Below are positions 21,664 through 29,804 of a DNA stretch of 64,000 nt, piece after piece. The position numbers and the translations under genes were made by a program. The stretch spans positions 1-64,000 of IMG/VR virus record IMGVR_UViG_3300027143_000001. One strand, written 5' to 3'. This DNA comes from a virus. Numbering within the stretch: position 1 is the stretch's first letter; every line of letters begins with the position of its first letter. The notes below the pieces were generated by a model. It had not been told where the DNA came from and made no database searches. It worked only from the letters and a program-made list of their open reading frames with translations.

Positions 21664-23643
21664 ATGAGACAGCGAAAGTTCTGGGTAATGGACTATGAGA
21701 CCATTGTCAATTCTTTCATCGCTGTGTTTGAGGATGTCTTCAGTGAGGAGCGTAAAGTCTTTGTGGTAGGCCCCTATCAGAATGATATGCGCTCCTTCAC
21801 GGAGTTCCTCATTGAATCACGCGTGAGTGGAGACTGGCACTTTGGTTTCAACAACCTTGCGTTTGACGCGCAGATAACGGAATACATACTGGCAAACCAG
21901 GAAATGTTCTGCCGCAAAGATATAGATGCGGATACATATACGACGGTGATATACCAGTACGCTCAATCTGTCATTGAGAAATCCAGAAACGGTGAGTTCC
22001 TCGACTACCCAGAATTCAAACTGTCCATACCCTGTGTGGATATCTTTAAGCTTAACCACTGGGACAACCGCGCCAAGAGCAGCAGTCTGAAGTGGATACA
22101 GTTCTCTATGGACTGGCACAATGTGGAGGAGATGCCTCATCCACACTATGAAGTTGTCCGCGATCTTAGGACAACTGAAATGATTGTCAGCTATTGTATC
22201 AATGACGTGCAAAGCACCAAGTCGATCTTCAACAGGACCAGCCCCAAGGGTGAGAAGGTCATGTTCTCCCAGATCAACCTGCGTGCAGAGCTCAGCAAAC
22301 GATACAACATCAAGCTGTACAGTGCATCTGAGCCACGGATATCCAAGGAGATCTTCCTGTATTTCCTAAGCGATAAGCTTGGAAAAGACAAGAAAGTGAT
22401 ACGCAACATGCGCACCCACCGTGACCAGGTGGTGGTTCGTGACATCCTGCTACCCTATATCAAGTTTGAGACACCCGAATTCATCGCGGTGCACAACTGG
22501 TTCAAAGCCCTTACCATTGACACTACGGTGGACATGGATGAGCTGGAGAAGAAGAAGGGTCCCAAGTACAGGATGAACTACCGCAAGGTCCCCACCGATT
22601 ACGCACTGGGTGGTCTGCATGGTTGTATTGCATCAGGCATATATGAAGCAAAAGATGGTAAAAAGATCATGTCTGCGGACGTAACCAGCTTCTATCCTAA
22701 CCTGGCCATCAGAAACAAATGGTCGCCAGCACATCTGCCTAAGCATGAATTCTGTGAACTGTATGAATGGTTCTTTGAGGAACGTAAAAAGTATGACAAG
22801 AAAGATCCGCTCAACTACCTGTTCAAGATTATCCTGAACGCCACCTACGGCCTGAGCAAGGACAAGCACTCGTTTTTGTATGACCCGGAGTTTACCTTCC
22901 GCATTACCATCAACGGTCAGCTCCTGCTCAGCATGCTCTATGAGATGCTTGCCACCCGGATACCTGGGGCGCAACCGCTCATGCAAAACACCGATGGTTT
23001 GGAGTTCATGATAGATGAGGAACACGAGGAGCTGTTCTATCAAATATGCAGGGAGTGGGAAACCATGACCAACCTGCAACTGGAGACAGTCGAATACAGC
23101 AAGATGATCATTGGCGATGTCAACAACTACATTGCTGTATTCAAAGATGGCAAGACCAAGTGCAAGGGTCGCTTTGAGTTTGATGAGCTCGCCCTGCATA
23201 AAAACAAAAGCATGCTTATCATTCCCAAAGCGTGGTATGCATACTTCATACACGGCACAGATCCCAAAGAGTTTGTACAAAACAACAGGGACATTCATGA
23301 CTACTGTGCAGGTGCTAAACTAAAAGGCGACTGGTTCTTCATACGTCAGTTTGTGGAAGACGGTCTGTATAAGGAGGAGACACTCAAGAAACTGGTGCGC
23401 TACTACAACTCCCGCAAGGGATCCAAATTGCTGAAAGCCAACCCTGACGGTCGGTCTATGCAGTTGGAAAGTGGCAGCATACACCAGACCATTTTCAACA
23501 AGTTTCAGGAGAAAACCTGGGAGGAGTATGATGTGGATGAGAAGTACTACCTGGACAAGATCTATGACGAGATCGCCAAGATAGAAAAACAAGCATCTGT
23601 GTTACCCGCACATTTAGTAAATCAACAATTAAGTCTGTTTTAA
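21664..23643 (+). CDS. Family B DNA polymerase
   Basis: This 659-aa replicative polymerase has a 3'-5' exonuclease and a polymerase domain. The exonuclease motifs are D10-Y-E12, G-F-N-N-L-A-F-D68 and Y177-C-I-N-D181. A Gly-rich A-L-G-G-L-H-G (314-320) marks the entry to the palm. Motif A is S-A-D339-V-T-S-F-Y-P. Motif B is F-K388-I-I-L-N-A-T-Y395-G. Motif C is Q-N442-T-D444-G, where the family norm is D-T-D, so the first Asp is Asn while the main metal ligand remains. It is shorter than most family B enzymes (about 800-900 aa), mainly because the N-terminal domain is small. Confidence 0.92.
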   Translation: MRQRKFWVMDYETIVNSFIAVFEDVFSEERKVFVVGPYQNDMRSFTEFLIESRVSGDWHFGFNNLAFDAQITEYILANQEMFCRKDIDADTYTTVIYQYAQSVIEKSRNGEFLDYPEFKLSIPCVDIFKLNHWDNRAKSSSLKWIQFSMDWHNVEEMPHPHYEVVRDLRTTEMIVSYCINDVQSTKSIFNRTSPKGEKVMFSQINLRAELSKRYNIKLYSASEPRISKEIFLYFLSDKLGKDKKVIRNMRTHRDQVVVRDILLPYIKFETPEFIAVHNWFKALTIDTTVDMDELEKKKGPKYRMNYRKVPTDYALGGLHGCIASGIYEAKDGKKIMSADVTSFYPNLAIRNKWSPAHLPKHEFCELYEWFFEERKKYDKKDPLNYLFKIILNATYGLSKDKHSFLYDPEFTFRITINGQLLLSMLYEMLATRIPGAQPLMQNTDGLEFMIDEEHEELFYQICREWETMTNLQLETVEYSKMIIGDVNNYIAVFKDGKTKCKGRFEFDELALHKNKSMLIIPKAWYAYFIHGTDPKEFVQNNRDIHDYCAGAKLKGDWFFIRQFVEDGLYKEETLKKLVRYYNSRKGSKLLKANPDGRSMQLESGSIHQTIFNKFQEKTWEEYDVDEKYYLDKIYDEIAKIEKQASVLPAHLVNQQLSLF

Positions 23644-23647
23644 CATT

Positions 23648-24457
23648 ATGAAAAGGACAATCAAAGGCATGCCAGCGTATGCTACCATCATAGGCGCTCC
23701 GCTGCCTGAGCGTACAAAATCTTATACACCCATATCTCACACACAGGTTATCAACCGTGTGAGAAGCGAGATCACCAACGCTGGGTTTGTCATTACTGGT
23801 GAAGACTATCGTTGTTCCAACAACGGTGACATTGCTACTGGTTCATTCCGCATCAACTACAAAGAAGACATGGATATTGAACTGGCGGCCAACTTTATGA
23901 ATTCTTACAACAAGCAGTATGCCTTCAGGTTCAACCTGGGCGGCATGGTGAAGGTCTGTATGAACGGCATGATGATTAACAACAGCAAGTTCGGTGCGTA
24001 CCGCAGGGTGCACACCGGCACTGCTGATGTGTTGGCTGAAGGCCACATCGCGGAGTACATCCGCCAATCTGACGAATACTGGCGTACCCTGGTGCGTCAC
24101 AAGGACAACATGCGTGATCGCAACTTGACCAGGACAGACCGTCATCACATCCTGGGTACACTCTTCTTTGAAGAAAATGTACTCAACGGGATGCAGATGG
24201 GTATTGTCAAGAGTGAGATGAACAAACCCAGCTTTGATTACAAAGTAGACCCTGAGTCTGCATGGGCACTGTACAACCACATTACTTTGGCACTAAAAGA
24301 AGGTCACCCTGCTGACTGGATGAATGACCAGGGCAAAGTACACCAGGTGTTTGACAACCTCTTATACCTGGAGCCTAAGACTGCGGTTCTGCCTACAGGC
24401 GAATCACTATTGCTGATCCCAAGAGTTGAAGAACTGGCGGCTGAAGCTGGATTTTAA
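23648..24457 (+). CDS. DUF932-like conserved phage protein
   Basis: This 269-aa protein has the layout of DUF932 proteins: Y-T-P-I-S-H-T-Q-V near residue 30, F-R-I-N-Y near 63, and a core segment V-K-V-C-M-N-G-M-M followed by Y-R-R-V-H-T-G-T. The family is widespread in plasmids and phages near replication genes; its biochemical role is not known to me. It is followed by a hairpin that may end the polymerase transcript. Confidence 0.6.
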   Translation: MKRTIKGMPAYATIIGAPLPERTKSYTPISHTQVINRVRSEITNAGFVITGEDYRCSNNGDIATGSFRINYKEDMDIELAANFMNSYNKQYAFRFNLGGMVKVCMNGMMINNSKFGAYRRVHTGTADVLAEGHIAEYIRQSDEYWRTLVRHKDNMRDRNLTRTDRHHILGTLFFEENVLNGMQMGIVKSEMNKPSFDYKVDPESAWALYNHITLALKEGHPADWMNDQGKVHQVFDNLLYLEPKTAVLPTGESLLLIPRVEELAAEAGF

Positions 24458-24473
24458 ATACAAATCAGAGATG

Positions 24474-24504
24474 CCGGTTACAGATGGTTACAATTTGTAA
24501 CCGG
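24474..24504 (+). terminator. Hairpin with alternative pairings
   Basis: CCGGTTACA (24474-24482) pairs perfectly with TGTAACCGG (24496-24504). The loop holds a second GGTTACA (24486-24492) that can pair instead with TGTAACC. A modest T-rich stretch (TTGTCTCTTT) follows. It could be a terminator or an attenuator before the 52-aa gene. Confidence 0.6.
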
Positions 24505-24525
24505 TTGTCTCTTTATCTACTACCT

Positions 24526-24684
24526 ATGAAAGAAGACGTAATCTATGAGGAGTTCTGCAAGGTAGCAGAGCGACCCTCCCGCACCAACAAAGTGTACTTA
24601 CTTATGCGATACCTCAGGCTGAAGTATCGCATTACGATTGACAAATACAGCCTGGTTAAACGCATTAAGACTTACAACAAATGA
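24526..24684 (+). CDS. Small basic protein
   Basis: This 52-aa protein runs from ATG 24526; the frame is open back to 24484, but that would begin inside the hairpin. It is basic and helical (R-Y-L-R-L-K-Y-R-I, K-R-I-K-T-Y-N-K). It overlaps the kinase start by ATGA. Possibly nucleic-acid binding; not recognised. Confidence 0.55.
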   Translation: MKEDVIYEEFCKVAERPSRTNKVYLLMRYLRLKYRITIDKYSLVKRIKTYNK

Positions 24685-25472
24685 ACACCAACCTCATTGG
24701 CATCTCTGGCAAAATTGGCAGTGGTAAGGATACCGTTGCCCGCATCATACAGTACCTCAGTTTAGAACCTGAGATATACAGTATGACCAACGGTGATATT
24801 ATCGCTGACCTTGAGCACAACGGCTATGTAGCACGTGGCTCTCATTACAAAATCAAAAAGTTTGCAGGTAAGCTTAAGCAAACTGCTTCTTTATTGACTG
24901 GCATTCCTGTAGAAAAGTTTGAAGACCAGGAGTTCAAGAAAGAATACCTGGGCCCTGAATGGAACTACTACACCGTTTCTCTTATCATGAACGGTCAACT
25001 CATACAACAGTCCGGTCGCTTTGTGAAAAAAGAAGAAGCAGAAGCAGCTGTTGCTATCATGAAAGAATCTTTTGGTACATTGAATATCGAGTATGTGGTT
25101 GGTATGCAGCGGATGACAGTGCGCCAACTGTTGCAGGAACTGGGTACAGAAGCCATGCGCAAAGGATTGCACGAGAACGTGTGGGTTAATGCACTGATGG
25201 CAGACTACAGGTTTCCTAAACTGTCACAGTATAACCCCAGCTATTGGATCGTTACAGACGTGCGTTTTCCCAACGAAGCTGAAGCAATCAAAAATCATAA
25301 CGGATTACTATTGCGCATAGATCGTCCTGAACGTAAACAAGATGATCATCCTTCTGAGACAGCTCTTGATGATTATCCATTCACACACGTAATCGTCAAC
25401 GACGGTGACCTGAACGACCTGATCAACAAGGTCAGAAAACTAACGACAGAACTTAACATCATTGAACAATGA
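24681..25472 (+). CDS. Deoxynucleoside monophosphate kinase
   Basis: This 263-aa kinase is related in pattern to T4 gp1-type dNMP kinases. Its P-loop is G-I-S-G-K-I-G-S-G-K-D-T near residues 7-18. V-T-D-V-R-F-P-N-E-A-E-A (near 192) and H-P-S-E-T-A-L-D (near 222) are the other hallmark segments of this family. It would phosphorylate dNMPs to dNDPs for DNA synthesis, fitting with the ribonucleotide reductase and dUTPase encoded nearby. A 40-residue insert lies between the P-loop and the lid. Confidence 0.82.
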   Translation: MNTNLIGISGKIGSGKDTVARIIQYLSLEPEIYSMTNGDIIADLEHNGYVARGSHYKIKKFAGKLKQTASLLTGIPVEKFEDQEFKKEYLGPEWNYYTVSLIMNGQLIQQSGRFVKKEEAEAAVAIMKESFGTLNIEYVVGMQRMTVRQLLQELGTEAMRKGLHENVWVNALMADYRFPKLSQYNPSYWIVTDVRFPNEAEAIKNHNGLLLRIDRPERKQDDHPSETALDDYPFTHVIVNDGDLNDLINKVRKLTTELNIIEQ

Positions 25473-25795
25473 GACATTACATTTTAGATACCACTGATGA
25501 CAGCATCAAGTATTACGTAGACGAACTTATTGATGACCAGACAGGCTTGGACGTATGTCGCCTAAGTTACAGCAACAGCAACGACTGGAGCGAACATGTC
25601 AGAGGTCTGACCATTCTGACAGTGACCAATGACGGTAACGGGTTCAAGATCAAATGGGAGGAAAAGCCTAAGAAGAACTACCTGGATTACAGCCAGATGC
25701 GTGAACTTCAACTGGTGCTTTCCTTTATACAGCACATAGATCCTGTTGACAACAACGTCATGATTCTGAAGCACGAGGAACTGACACGTCTATGA
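25469..25795 (+). CDS. Hypothetical protein, end of plus block
   Basis: This 108-aa acidic protein was not recognised. It overlaps the kinase by ATGA and is the last plus-strand gene before the lysis cassette on the other strand. Confidence 0.6.
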   Translation: MRHYILDTTDDSIKYYVDELIDDQTGLDVCRLSYSNSNDWSEHVRGLTILTVTNDGNGFKIKWEEKPKKNYLDYSQMRELQLVLSFIQHIDPVDNNVMILKHEELTRL

Positions 25796-25802
25796 ACACA
25801 AA

Positions 25803-25871
25803 GCCCCCACCGTTGTGAGGGCCTTGCGGAAGAAACCAACTATAAATAAACTACTGAAGTAGTCTTTTTTT
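25803..25871 (+). terminator. Terminators between convergent gene blocks
   Basis: Two hairpins lie here. GCCC-C-CAC/GTG-A-GGGC (25803-25822, one mismatch) has no T run. ACTACT/AGTAGT (25850-25863) is followed by seven T (25865-25871). The second ends plus-strand transcription; its T run overlaps the amidase stop codon. Confidence 0.65.
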
Positions 25872-26526
25872 AAATGCTTTTGAGCATCTCTACCATCTTA
25901 GGATGAGGATAGATGTCTATCTTATCTTTTCTGACAGAGTTGTGGGTAAACACTCCTGCCTCTCCTTTGAGAGCGCGGGGTGTTACGTCCCATATGTCCT
26001 CATCATAAGTCAGAGGTATGCCGTATTTGTTTTTCCACAACAACAACAGTTGCTTTACAGATTCAATCTGTTTATCCGTGTAGTTGTGAAAGTACTTATT
26101 TCCTTTGTATGGAGTAGCTAATTCACATACCTCATCCGCAGGAACTTCCTTACCTACATAGTTATAAAATTTACCTTTCTTAAGTGTAAGCTGTCCCCAG
26201 TTGCAAATCTCTATGCCAATGCTGATTTTGTCCAATGCTTTATACGGCACCTTGTAGTCTTTGAATACTTGTTCCTTGACGCCCAGGTGGTACGCCCAGA
26301 ACTTAGAAGGAAAGCCTTGCACGATTTGACCGTCCAGTTCAGGTTTACCCTTGAGTTTACCAGTGATGGTAACGCAGGTTGCGATACGTTCAGGATTGTT
26401 AGCCCAGCTTTTAAACACCGCTTCACCATCTGCATTGCCTGCCGTGTGGTGAATATAGATCTGGCGCTTAGGATGTTCCTCCTGCAAATACTGCGTGGCA
26501 GGGAATTCAACTTGTTTGAGGTTCAT
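25870..26526 (-). CDS. N-acetylmuramoyl-L-alanine amidase (endolysin)
   Basis: This 218-aa Amidase_2-type endolysin cleaves the bond between MurNAc and L-alanine in peptidoglycan. Candidate zinc ligands are the H-H-T-A-G His residues (26-27), A-Y-H-L-G (H80) and the C-terminal Y-P-H-P (near 208). There is no signal peptide, so it depends on the holin encoded upstream. It is the last gene of the minus-strand lysis cassette (holin, candidate spanin, amidase). Confidence 0.9.
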   Translation of the reverse strand: MNLKQVEFPATQYLQEEHPKRQIYIHHTAGNADGEAVFKSWANNPERIATCVTITGKLKGKPELDGQIVQGFPSKFWAYHLGVKEQVFKDYKVPYKALDKISIGIEICNWGQLTLKKGKFYNYVGKEVPADEVCELATPYKGNKYFHNYTDKQIESVKQLLLLWKNKYGIPLTYDEDIWDVTPRALKGEAGVFTHNSVRKDKIDIYPHPKMVEMLKSI

Positions 26527-26530
26527 AGGG

Positions 26531-27151
26531 TTAGCGTTTAAAGGATATCTTCCAGTAAGATGACAGCGAGTACGTCATGACACCTCTTGTGTCAAGGCCT
26601 ACGCTTAAGCCAAACACCTGGTCTTTTTTATTCTTGAACAACATCCCTGCCTGCACACTGGATATAGCAACAGGATAGGTGGCACCAATGGCACCACCCA
26701 CAAACACCTGTCGCTTAGGTGGTAGAGGAATAGTCTTAGTGATAGTAATCGTAGGGATCTTGTAATTATGGATATACATACGTTCTGCAAGCATGTTCTT
26801 GCGGACGGTATCTGTCAATACCAGTGTGCCTATAGAGTCAATGTATATGGTGTCACGATAGATGTTTTTGACAGCGTATCGATTGACAAGCTGTTCAAAC
26901 TGTTTTTTAAGTGTTGCATAGTTTGTGTCAGGAACCATCCACGGTTCTTTGACATACTGTATGTCTGTTTTGTATACAGGTACGCGTTGCACCTCTGTCT
27001 TAACAACTTCCTTGTACAAGGTGTCCACATGGACACTTGGCTCAGGGGTGGACACTTCCTCACACTTAGGCGTGCACGCACGTTGTAAGAGAATAATAAA
27101 AACCAGGACCAGAATGATCCCGGTGTAGAAGCTGGTTTTACGGTCTATCAT
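26531..27151 (-). CDS. Candidate spanin-like membrane protein
   Basis: This 206-aa protein has a short charged N terminus, one transmembrane helix (about 8-26) and a long charged periplasmic stretch with a coiled-coil-like middle. It ends in a C-terminal region of alternating hydrophobic residues with repeated Gly (V-F-V-G-G-A-I-G-A, then F-G-L-S-V-G-L) that looks like beta strands of an outer-membrane module. It lies between holin and amidase genes, where Rz-type spanins are found. An inner-membrane anchor plus outer-membrane-type C terminus suggests a one-piece spanin; this is inference. Confidence 0.55.
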   Translation of the reverse strand: MIDRKTSFYTGIILVLVFIILLQRACTPKCEEVSTPEPSVHVDTLYKEVVKTEVQRVPVYKTDIQYVKEPWMVPDTNYATLKKQFEQLVNRYAVKNIYRDTIYIDSIGTLVLTDTVRKNMLAERMYIHNYKIPTITITKTIPLPPKRQVFVGGAIGATYPVAISSVQAGMLFKNKKDQVFGLSVGLDTRGVMTYSLSSYWKISFKR

Positions 27152-27156
27152 AGGGG

Positions 27157-27630
27157 TTAGATATCAGGCGTCGCCTCTTGTTTTTTGGCGGCCTTGGTTT
27201 TTGGCTTAGGCTCAGAGTCTTCTCCCATAGCGTCAACAAGGTCATCGCTCTTGCGTCCAATCAAAGACTTGATTCGACTCCATATGTCCTGCTTAGTTAC
27301 CGCTTCAATGCTTTCAATGATGCTCTTGAATTCTATAATGGCAATCACGGTGCCTACCAGTTTAGCTATGGGTAACATTTCTGTGATGACATACTTCTCA
27401 ATGAGAAAAGAGGAGATGATTGCCAATTGATACAGCAAAAGCTTGGTGACTGTGTCACTCATTCGTCTTGAGCGAATGCGTTGTTTGAGCTTCATGGCTT
27501 TCCATAAACCAACCACCAGGTCAGCGAATACTAGGAAACCTATGGTCAGCATCAGTTCTTTGATCGGTAGTAAAACGGACAGTGACGCCAATAACCAGAT
27601 CTTGGTTTTCATAAGAAATGCAAAGTTCAT
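27157..27630 (-). CDS. Holin
   Basis: This 157-aa protein starts at ATG 27630 (another in-frame ATG lies at 27612; an open frame to 27699 runs through the promoter). It has three hydrophobic segments: about 10-25, 30-50 (G-F-L-V-F-A-D-L-V-V-G-L-W-K, the signature of the phage_holin_4 family) and 70-95. A charged C-terminal tail with K-P-K-T-K-A-A-K-K follows. It should form membrane holes that release the amidase. First gene of the lysis cassette. Confidence 0.82.
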   Translation of the reverse strand: MNFAFLMKTKIWLLASLSVLLPIKELMLTIGFLVFADLVVGLWKAMKLKQRIRSRRMSDTVTKLLLYQLAIISSFLIEKYVITEMLPIAKLVGTVIAIIEFKSIIESIEAVTKQDIWSRIKSLIGRKSDDLVDAMGEDSEPKPKTKAAKKQEATPDI

Positions 27631-27631
27631 A

Positions 27632-27675
27632 TTGTAGAGATAAGAAGTACTTCTCCACCACCCTCTACAAGAATA
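27632..27675 (-). promoter_or_regulatory. Lysis cassette promoter with TTGTAGAG dyad
   Basis: On the minus strand, TATTCTTG (complement of 27668-27675) is a near-consensus -7 box overlapping TTGTAGAG. A second, inverted copy (27632-27639 with 27663-27670, 23-nt gap) lies right before the holin ATG. The palindrome AGAAGTACTTCT (27643-27654) sits between them. Confidence 0.6.
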
Positions 27676-27747
27676 TACGGAATTATGGTGACACAGCACG
27701 CACTTTAAAAAACTTAATTAATATGTGCAGATTGTCTGGAAATTATT

Positions 27748-27790
27748 TTGTAGACTATATGTGCAGGTCTACAATATGCTGTTATATTTG
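27748..27790 (+). promoter_or_regulatory. Ribonucleotide reductase promoter with perfect TTGTAGAC dyad
   Basis: TTGTAGAC (27748-27755) and GTCTACAA (27767-27774) are perfect 8-bp inverted repeats with an 11-nt gap, followed by the -7 box TATATTTG (27783-27790). It lies 45 nt before the RNR start codon, back to back with the lysis promoter, so both units could be controlled by the same protein. Confidence 0.7.
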
Positions 27791-27834
27791 CAGCCCTCAA
27801 TTAAGTACACACACTAATTTTTAATCCCAACCTT

Positions 27835-29754
27835 ATGGCAGAAACACCACTCAGCCCAGGGGACTTGTCGTCTTCAACACCCTGGGGACCAGTAGGTTAC
27901 GTAACCTACAAGCGCACCTATTCGCGCCCAACAAAGAATGGAAAGACAGAAGAATGGCATGATACCATTGACCGCGTGGTTAAGGCTTGCCGCGAGCAGT
28001 TGAACGTAGGCTTTACGCCATCGGAGGAAGCTGCGGTTCGTCATATGATGATGAACCTAAAAGGTACTGTGGCAGGACGATTCCTGTGGCAGTTAGGTAC
28101 AAAAACGGTAGACCGTTTAGGTTTGCCTTCATTACAAAACTGTGCGTTTGTTGTCGTAGACGCACCAATCAGACCCTTCACCTGGACATTTGAAATGCTG
28201 ATGTTAGGTTCTGGTGTTGGATTTAACATCCAACGCGAGCACGTATATCAGATTCCCAAGGTACTGAAGAAAGTAAAGATTGAGCGCAAAGATGTAAACG
28301 ACGCAGACTTCATCGTACCAGACTCAAGAGAAGGCTGGGTAGAGTTATTGCAGCGTGTATTGGAAGCATCATTTGTTACAGGTAAAGGCTTCAGCTTTGC
28401 CACTCATCTGATCCGCTCCAAGGGTTCACCCATCAAAGGATTTGGCGGGGTAGCTTCTGGACCGGAGGATCTGGTCTGGGGCATGACTGCAATCAATGAT
28501 TTGCTGAACACTCGTGCTGGCAAACGCCTACGCCCTATTGATTGCCTGGACATCATGAACATTATTGGCCGCATTGTCGTTGCCGGTAACGTAAGACGCT
28601 CAGCCCAGATTGCCCTGGGTGACTATGACGATTTTGAATTCCTGCGTGCAAAACGCTGGGACCTGGGTGGCATTCCCAACTGGAGAGCGATGAGTAACAA
28701 CTCCGTGATCTGTGATGATGTGACCAAGTTACCAGAAGAGTTTTGGGAAGGATACAAAGGTAATGGTGAACCATATGGCCTCATCAACCTGGAGGCAGCC
28801 CGTCGCATGGGTCGCACCGGGGAGATCCAGTATCCAGACCACGACGTGATGGGATTCAATCCATGCGCAGAGCAGTCCCTGGCAAACTATGAGACTTGCT
28901 GTTTGGCAGAGATATACCTGCCCAACATCACCAGTGTAACTGAATTGTATGAGGTAGCAAGATTGCTGTATCGTATCAACAAACATTCCCTGGCAATTAA
29001 GTGCGCGGTACAGGAAACGGAAGACATCGTACACAAAAATATGCGTATGGGTATTGGAGTGACAGGGTACTTACAAGCTACTGAAGAACAAAAGAGCTGG
29101 TTATCATACTGTTACAAATACCTGAGAGCCTATGACGAGGAGTACAGCAAAGCCAAAGGATTTAATCCTTCTATCAAACTGACTACCGTGAAGCCTTCTG
29201 GTACATTGAGCTTACTGGCCGGTGTGACTTCAGGCGCTCATCCAGGTTATTCGCAGCACTACATCCGTCGTATCCGCATGGCTTCTGACAGCCCGATTGT
29301 ACCTGTGTGCAAAAGTCACGGTTACCATGTAGAGTTCCAACGCAACTTTGATGGAACTGAAGATCACTCAACGGTAGTGGTATCGTTCCCATGTAAGTTT
29401 CCTGAAGGAACTATGTTGGCTAATGACATGACTGCACTGGATCAGTTGGAAGTAATCAAACGCTTACAAGCCGAATGGTCTGACAACGCAGTATCAGTCA
29501 CCATCTACTACCGCAAGGAAGAGTTGGAAACGATCCGTCAGTGGTTGGCTGAGAACTACATCAATGTGAAGAGTGTATCCTTTCTGTTACACAACGAGCA
29601 CGGTTTTGACCAGGCTCCACTGGAAGAGATCACAGAAGAAAAGTACCTTGAACTATCTGCAGGTGTAAAGACCATCTCCAGTTTTGATGACACCATCAAC
29701 CTGAATGACATGGACATCTCAGATTGTGAAGGAGGTGCTTGCCCTGTACGCTAA
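27835..29754 (+). CDS. nrdJ: Adenosylcobalamin-dependent (class II) ribonucleotide reductase
   Basis: This 639-aa monomeric class II enzyme makes deoxynucleotides from ribonucleotides using vitamin B12. Key cysteines are visible: C103 (S-L-Q-N-C-A-F-V), C344 in N-P-C-A-E-Q (the thiyl radical site) and a C-terminal redox pair C631-E-G-G-A-C636, with the same five-residue spacing as the Lactobacillus leichmannii enzyme. It needs no separate radical subunit and works with or without oxygen, which suits a gut anaerobe host, but needs host cobalamin. It has its own promoter and a strong terminator. Confidence 0.9.
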   Translation: MAETPLSPGDLSSSTPWGPVGYVTYKRTYSRPTKNGKTEEWHDTIDRVVKACREQLNVGFTPSEEAAVRHMMMNLKGTVAGRFLWQLGTKTVDRLGLPSLQNCAFVVVDAPIRPFTWTFEMLMLGSGVGFNIQREHVYQIPKVLKKVKIERKDVNDADFIVPDSREGWVELLQRVLEASFVTGKGFSFATHLIRSKGSPIKGFGGVASGPEDLVWGMTAINDLLNTRAGKRLRPIDCLDIMNIIGRIVVAGNVRRSAQIALGDYDDFEFLRAKRWDLGGIPNWRAMSNNSVICDDVTKLPEEFWEGYKGNGEPYGLINLEAARRMGRTGEIQYPDHDVMGFNPCAEQSLANYETCCLAEIYLPNITSVTELYEVARLLYRINKHSLAIKCAVQETEDIVHKNMRMGIGVTGYLQATEEQKSWLSYCYKYLRAYDEEYSKAKGFNPSIKLTTVKPSGTLSLLAGVTSGAHPGYSQHYIRRIRMASDSPIVPVCKSHGYHVEFQRNFDGTEDHSTVVVSFPCKFPEGTMLANDMTALDQLEVIKRLQAEWSDNAVSVTIYYRKEELETIRQWLAENYINVKSVSFLLHNEHGFDQAPLEEITEEKYLELSAGVKTISSFDDTINLNDMDISDCEGGACPVR

Positions 29755-29759
29755 TCAGA

Positions 29760-29793
29760 AAGGGGCTGTAATTTGTGCAGCCCCTTCTTTTTT
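29760..29793 (+). terminator. Rho-independent terminator after RNR
   Basis: AAGGGGCTG (29760-29768) pairs with CAGCCCCTT (29778-29786), 9 bp, followed by C and six T. Confidence 0.9.
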
Positions 29794-29804
29794 AAACCAA
29801 CACT

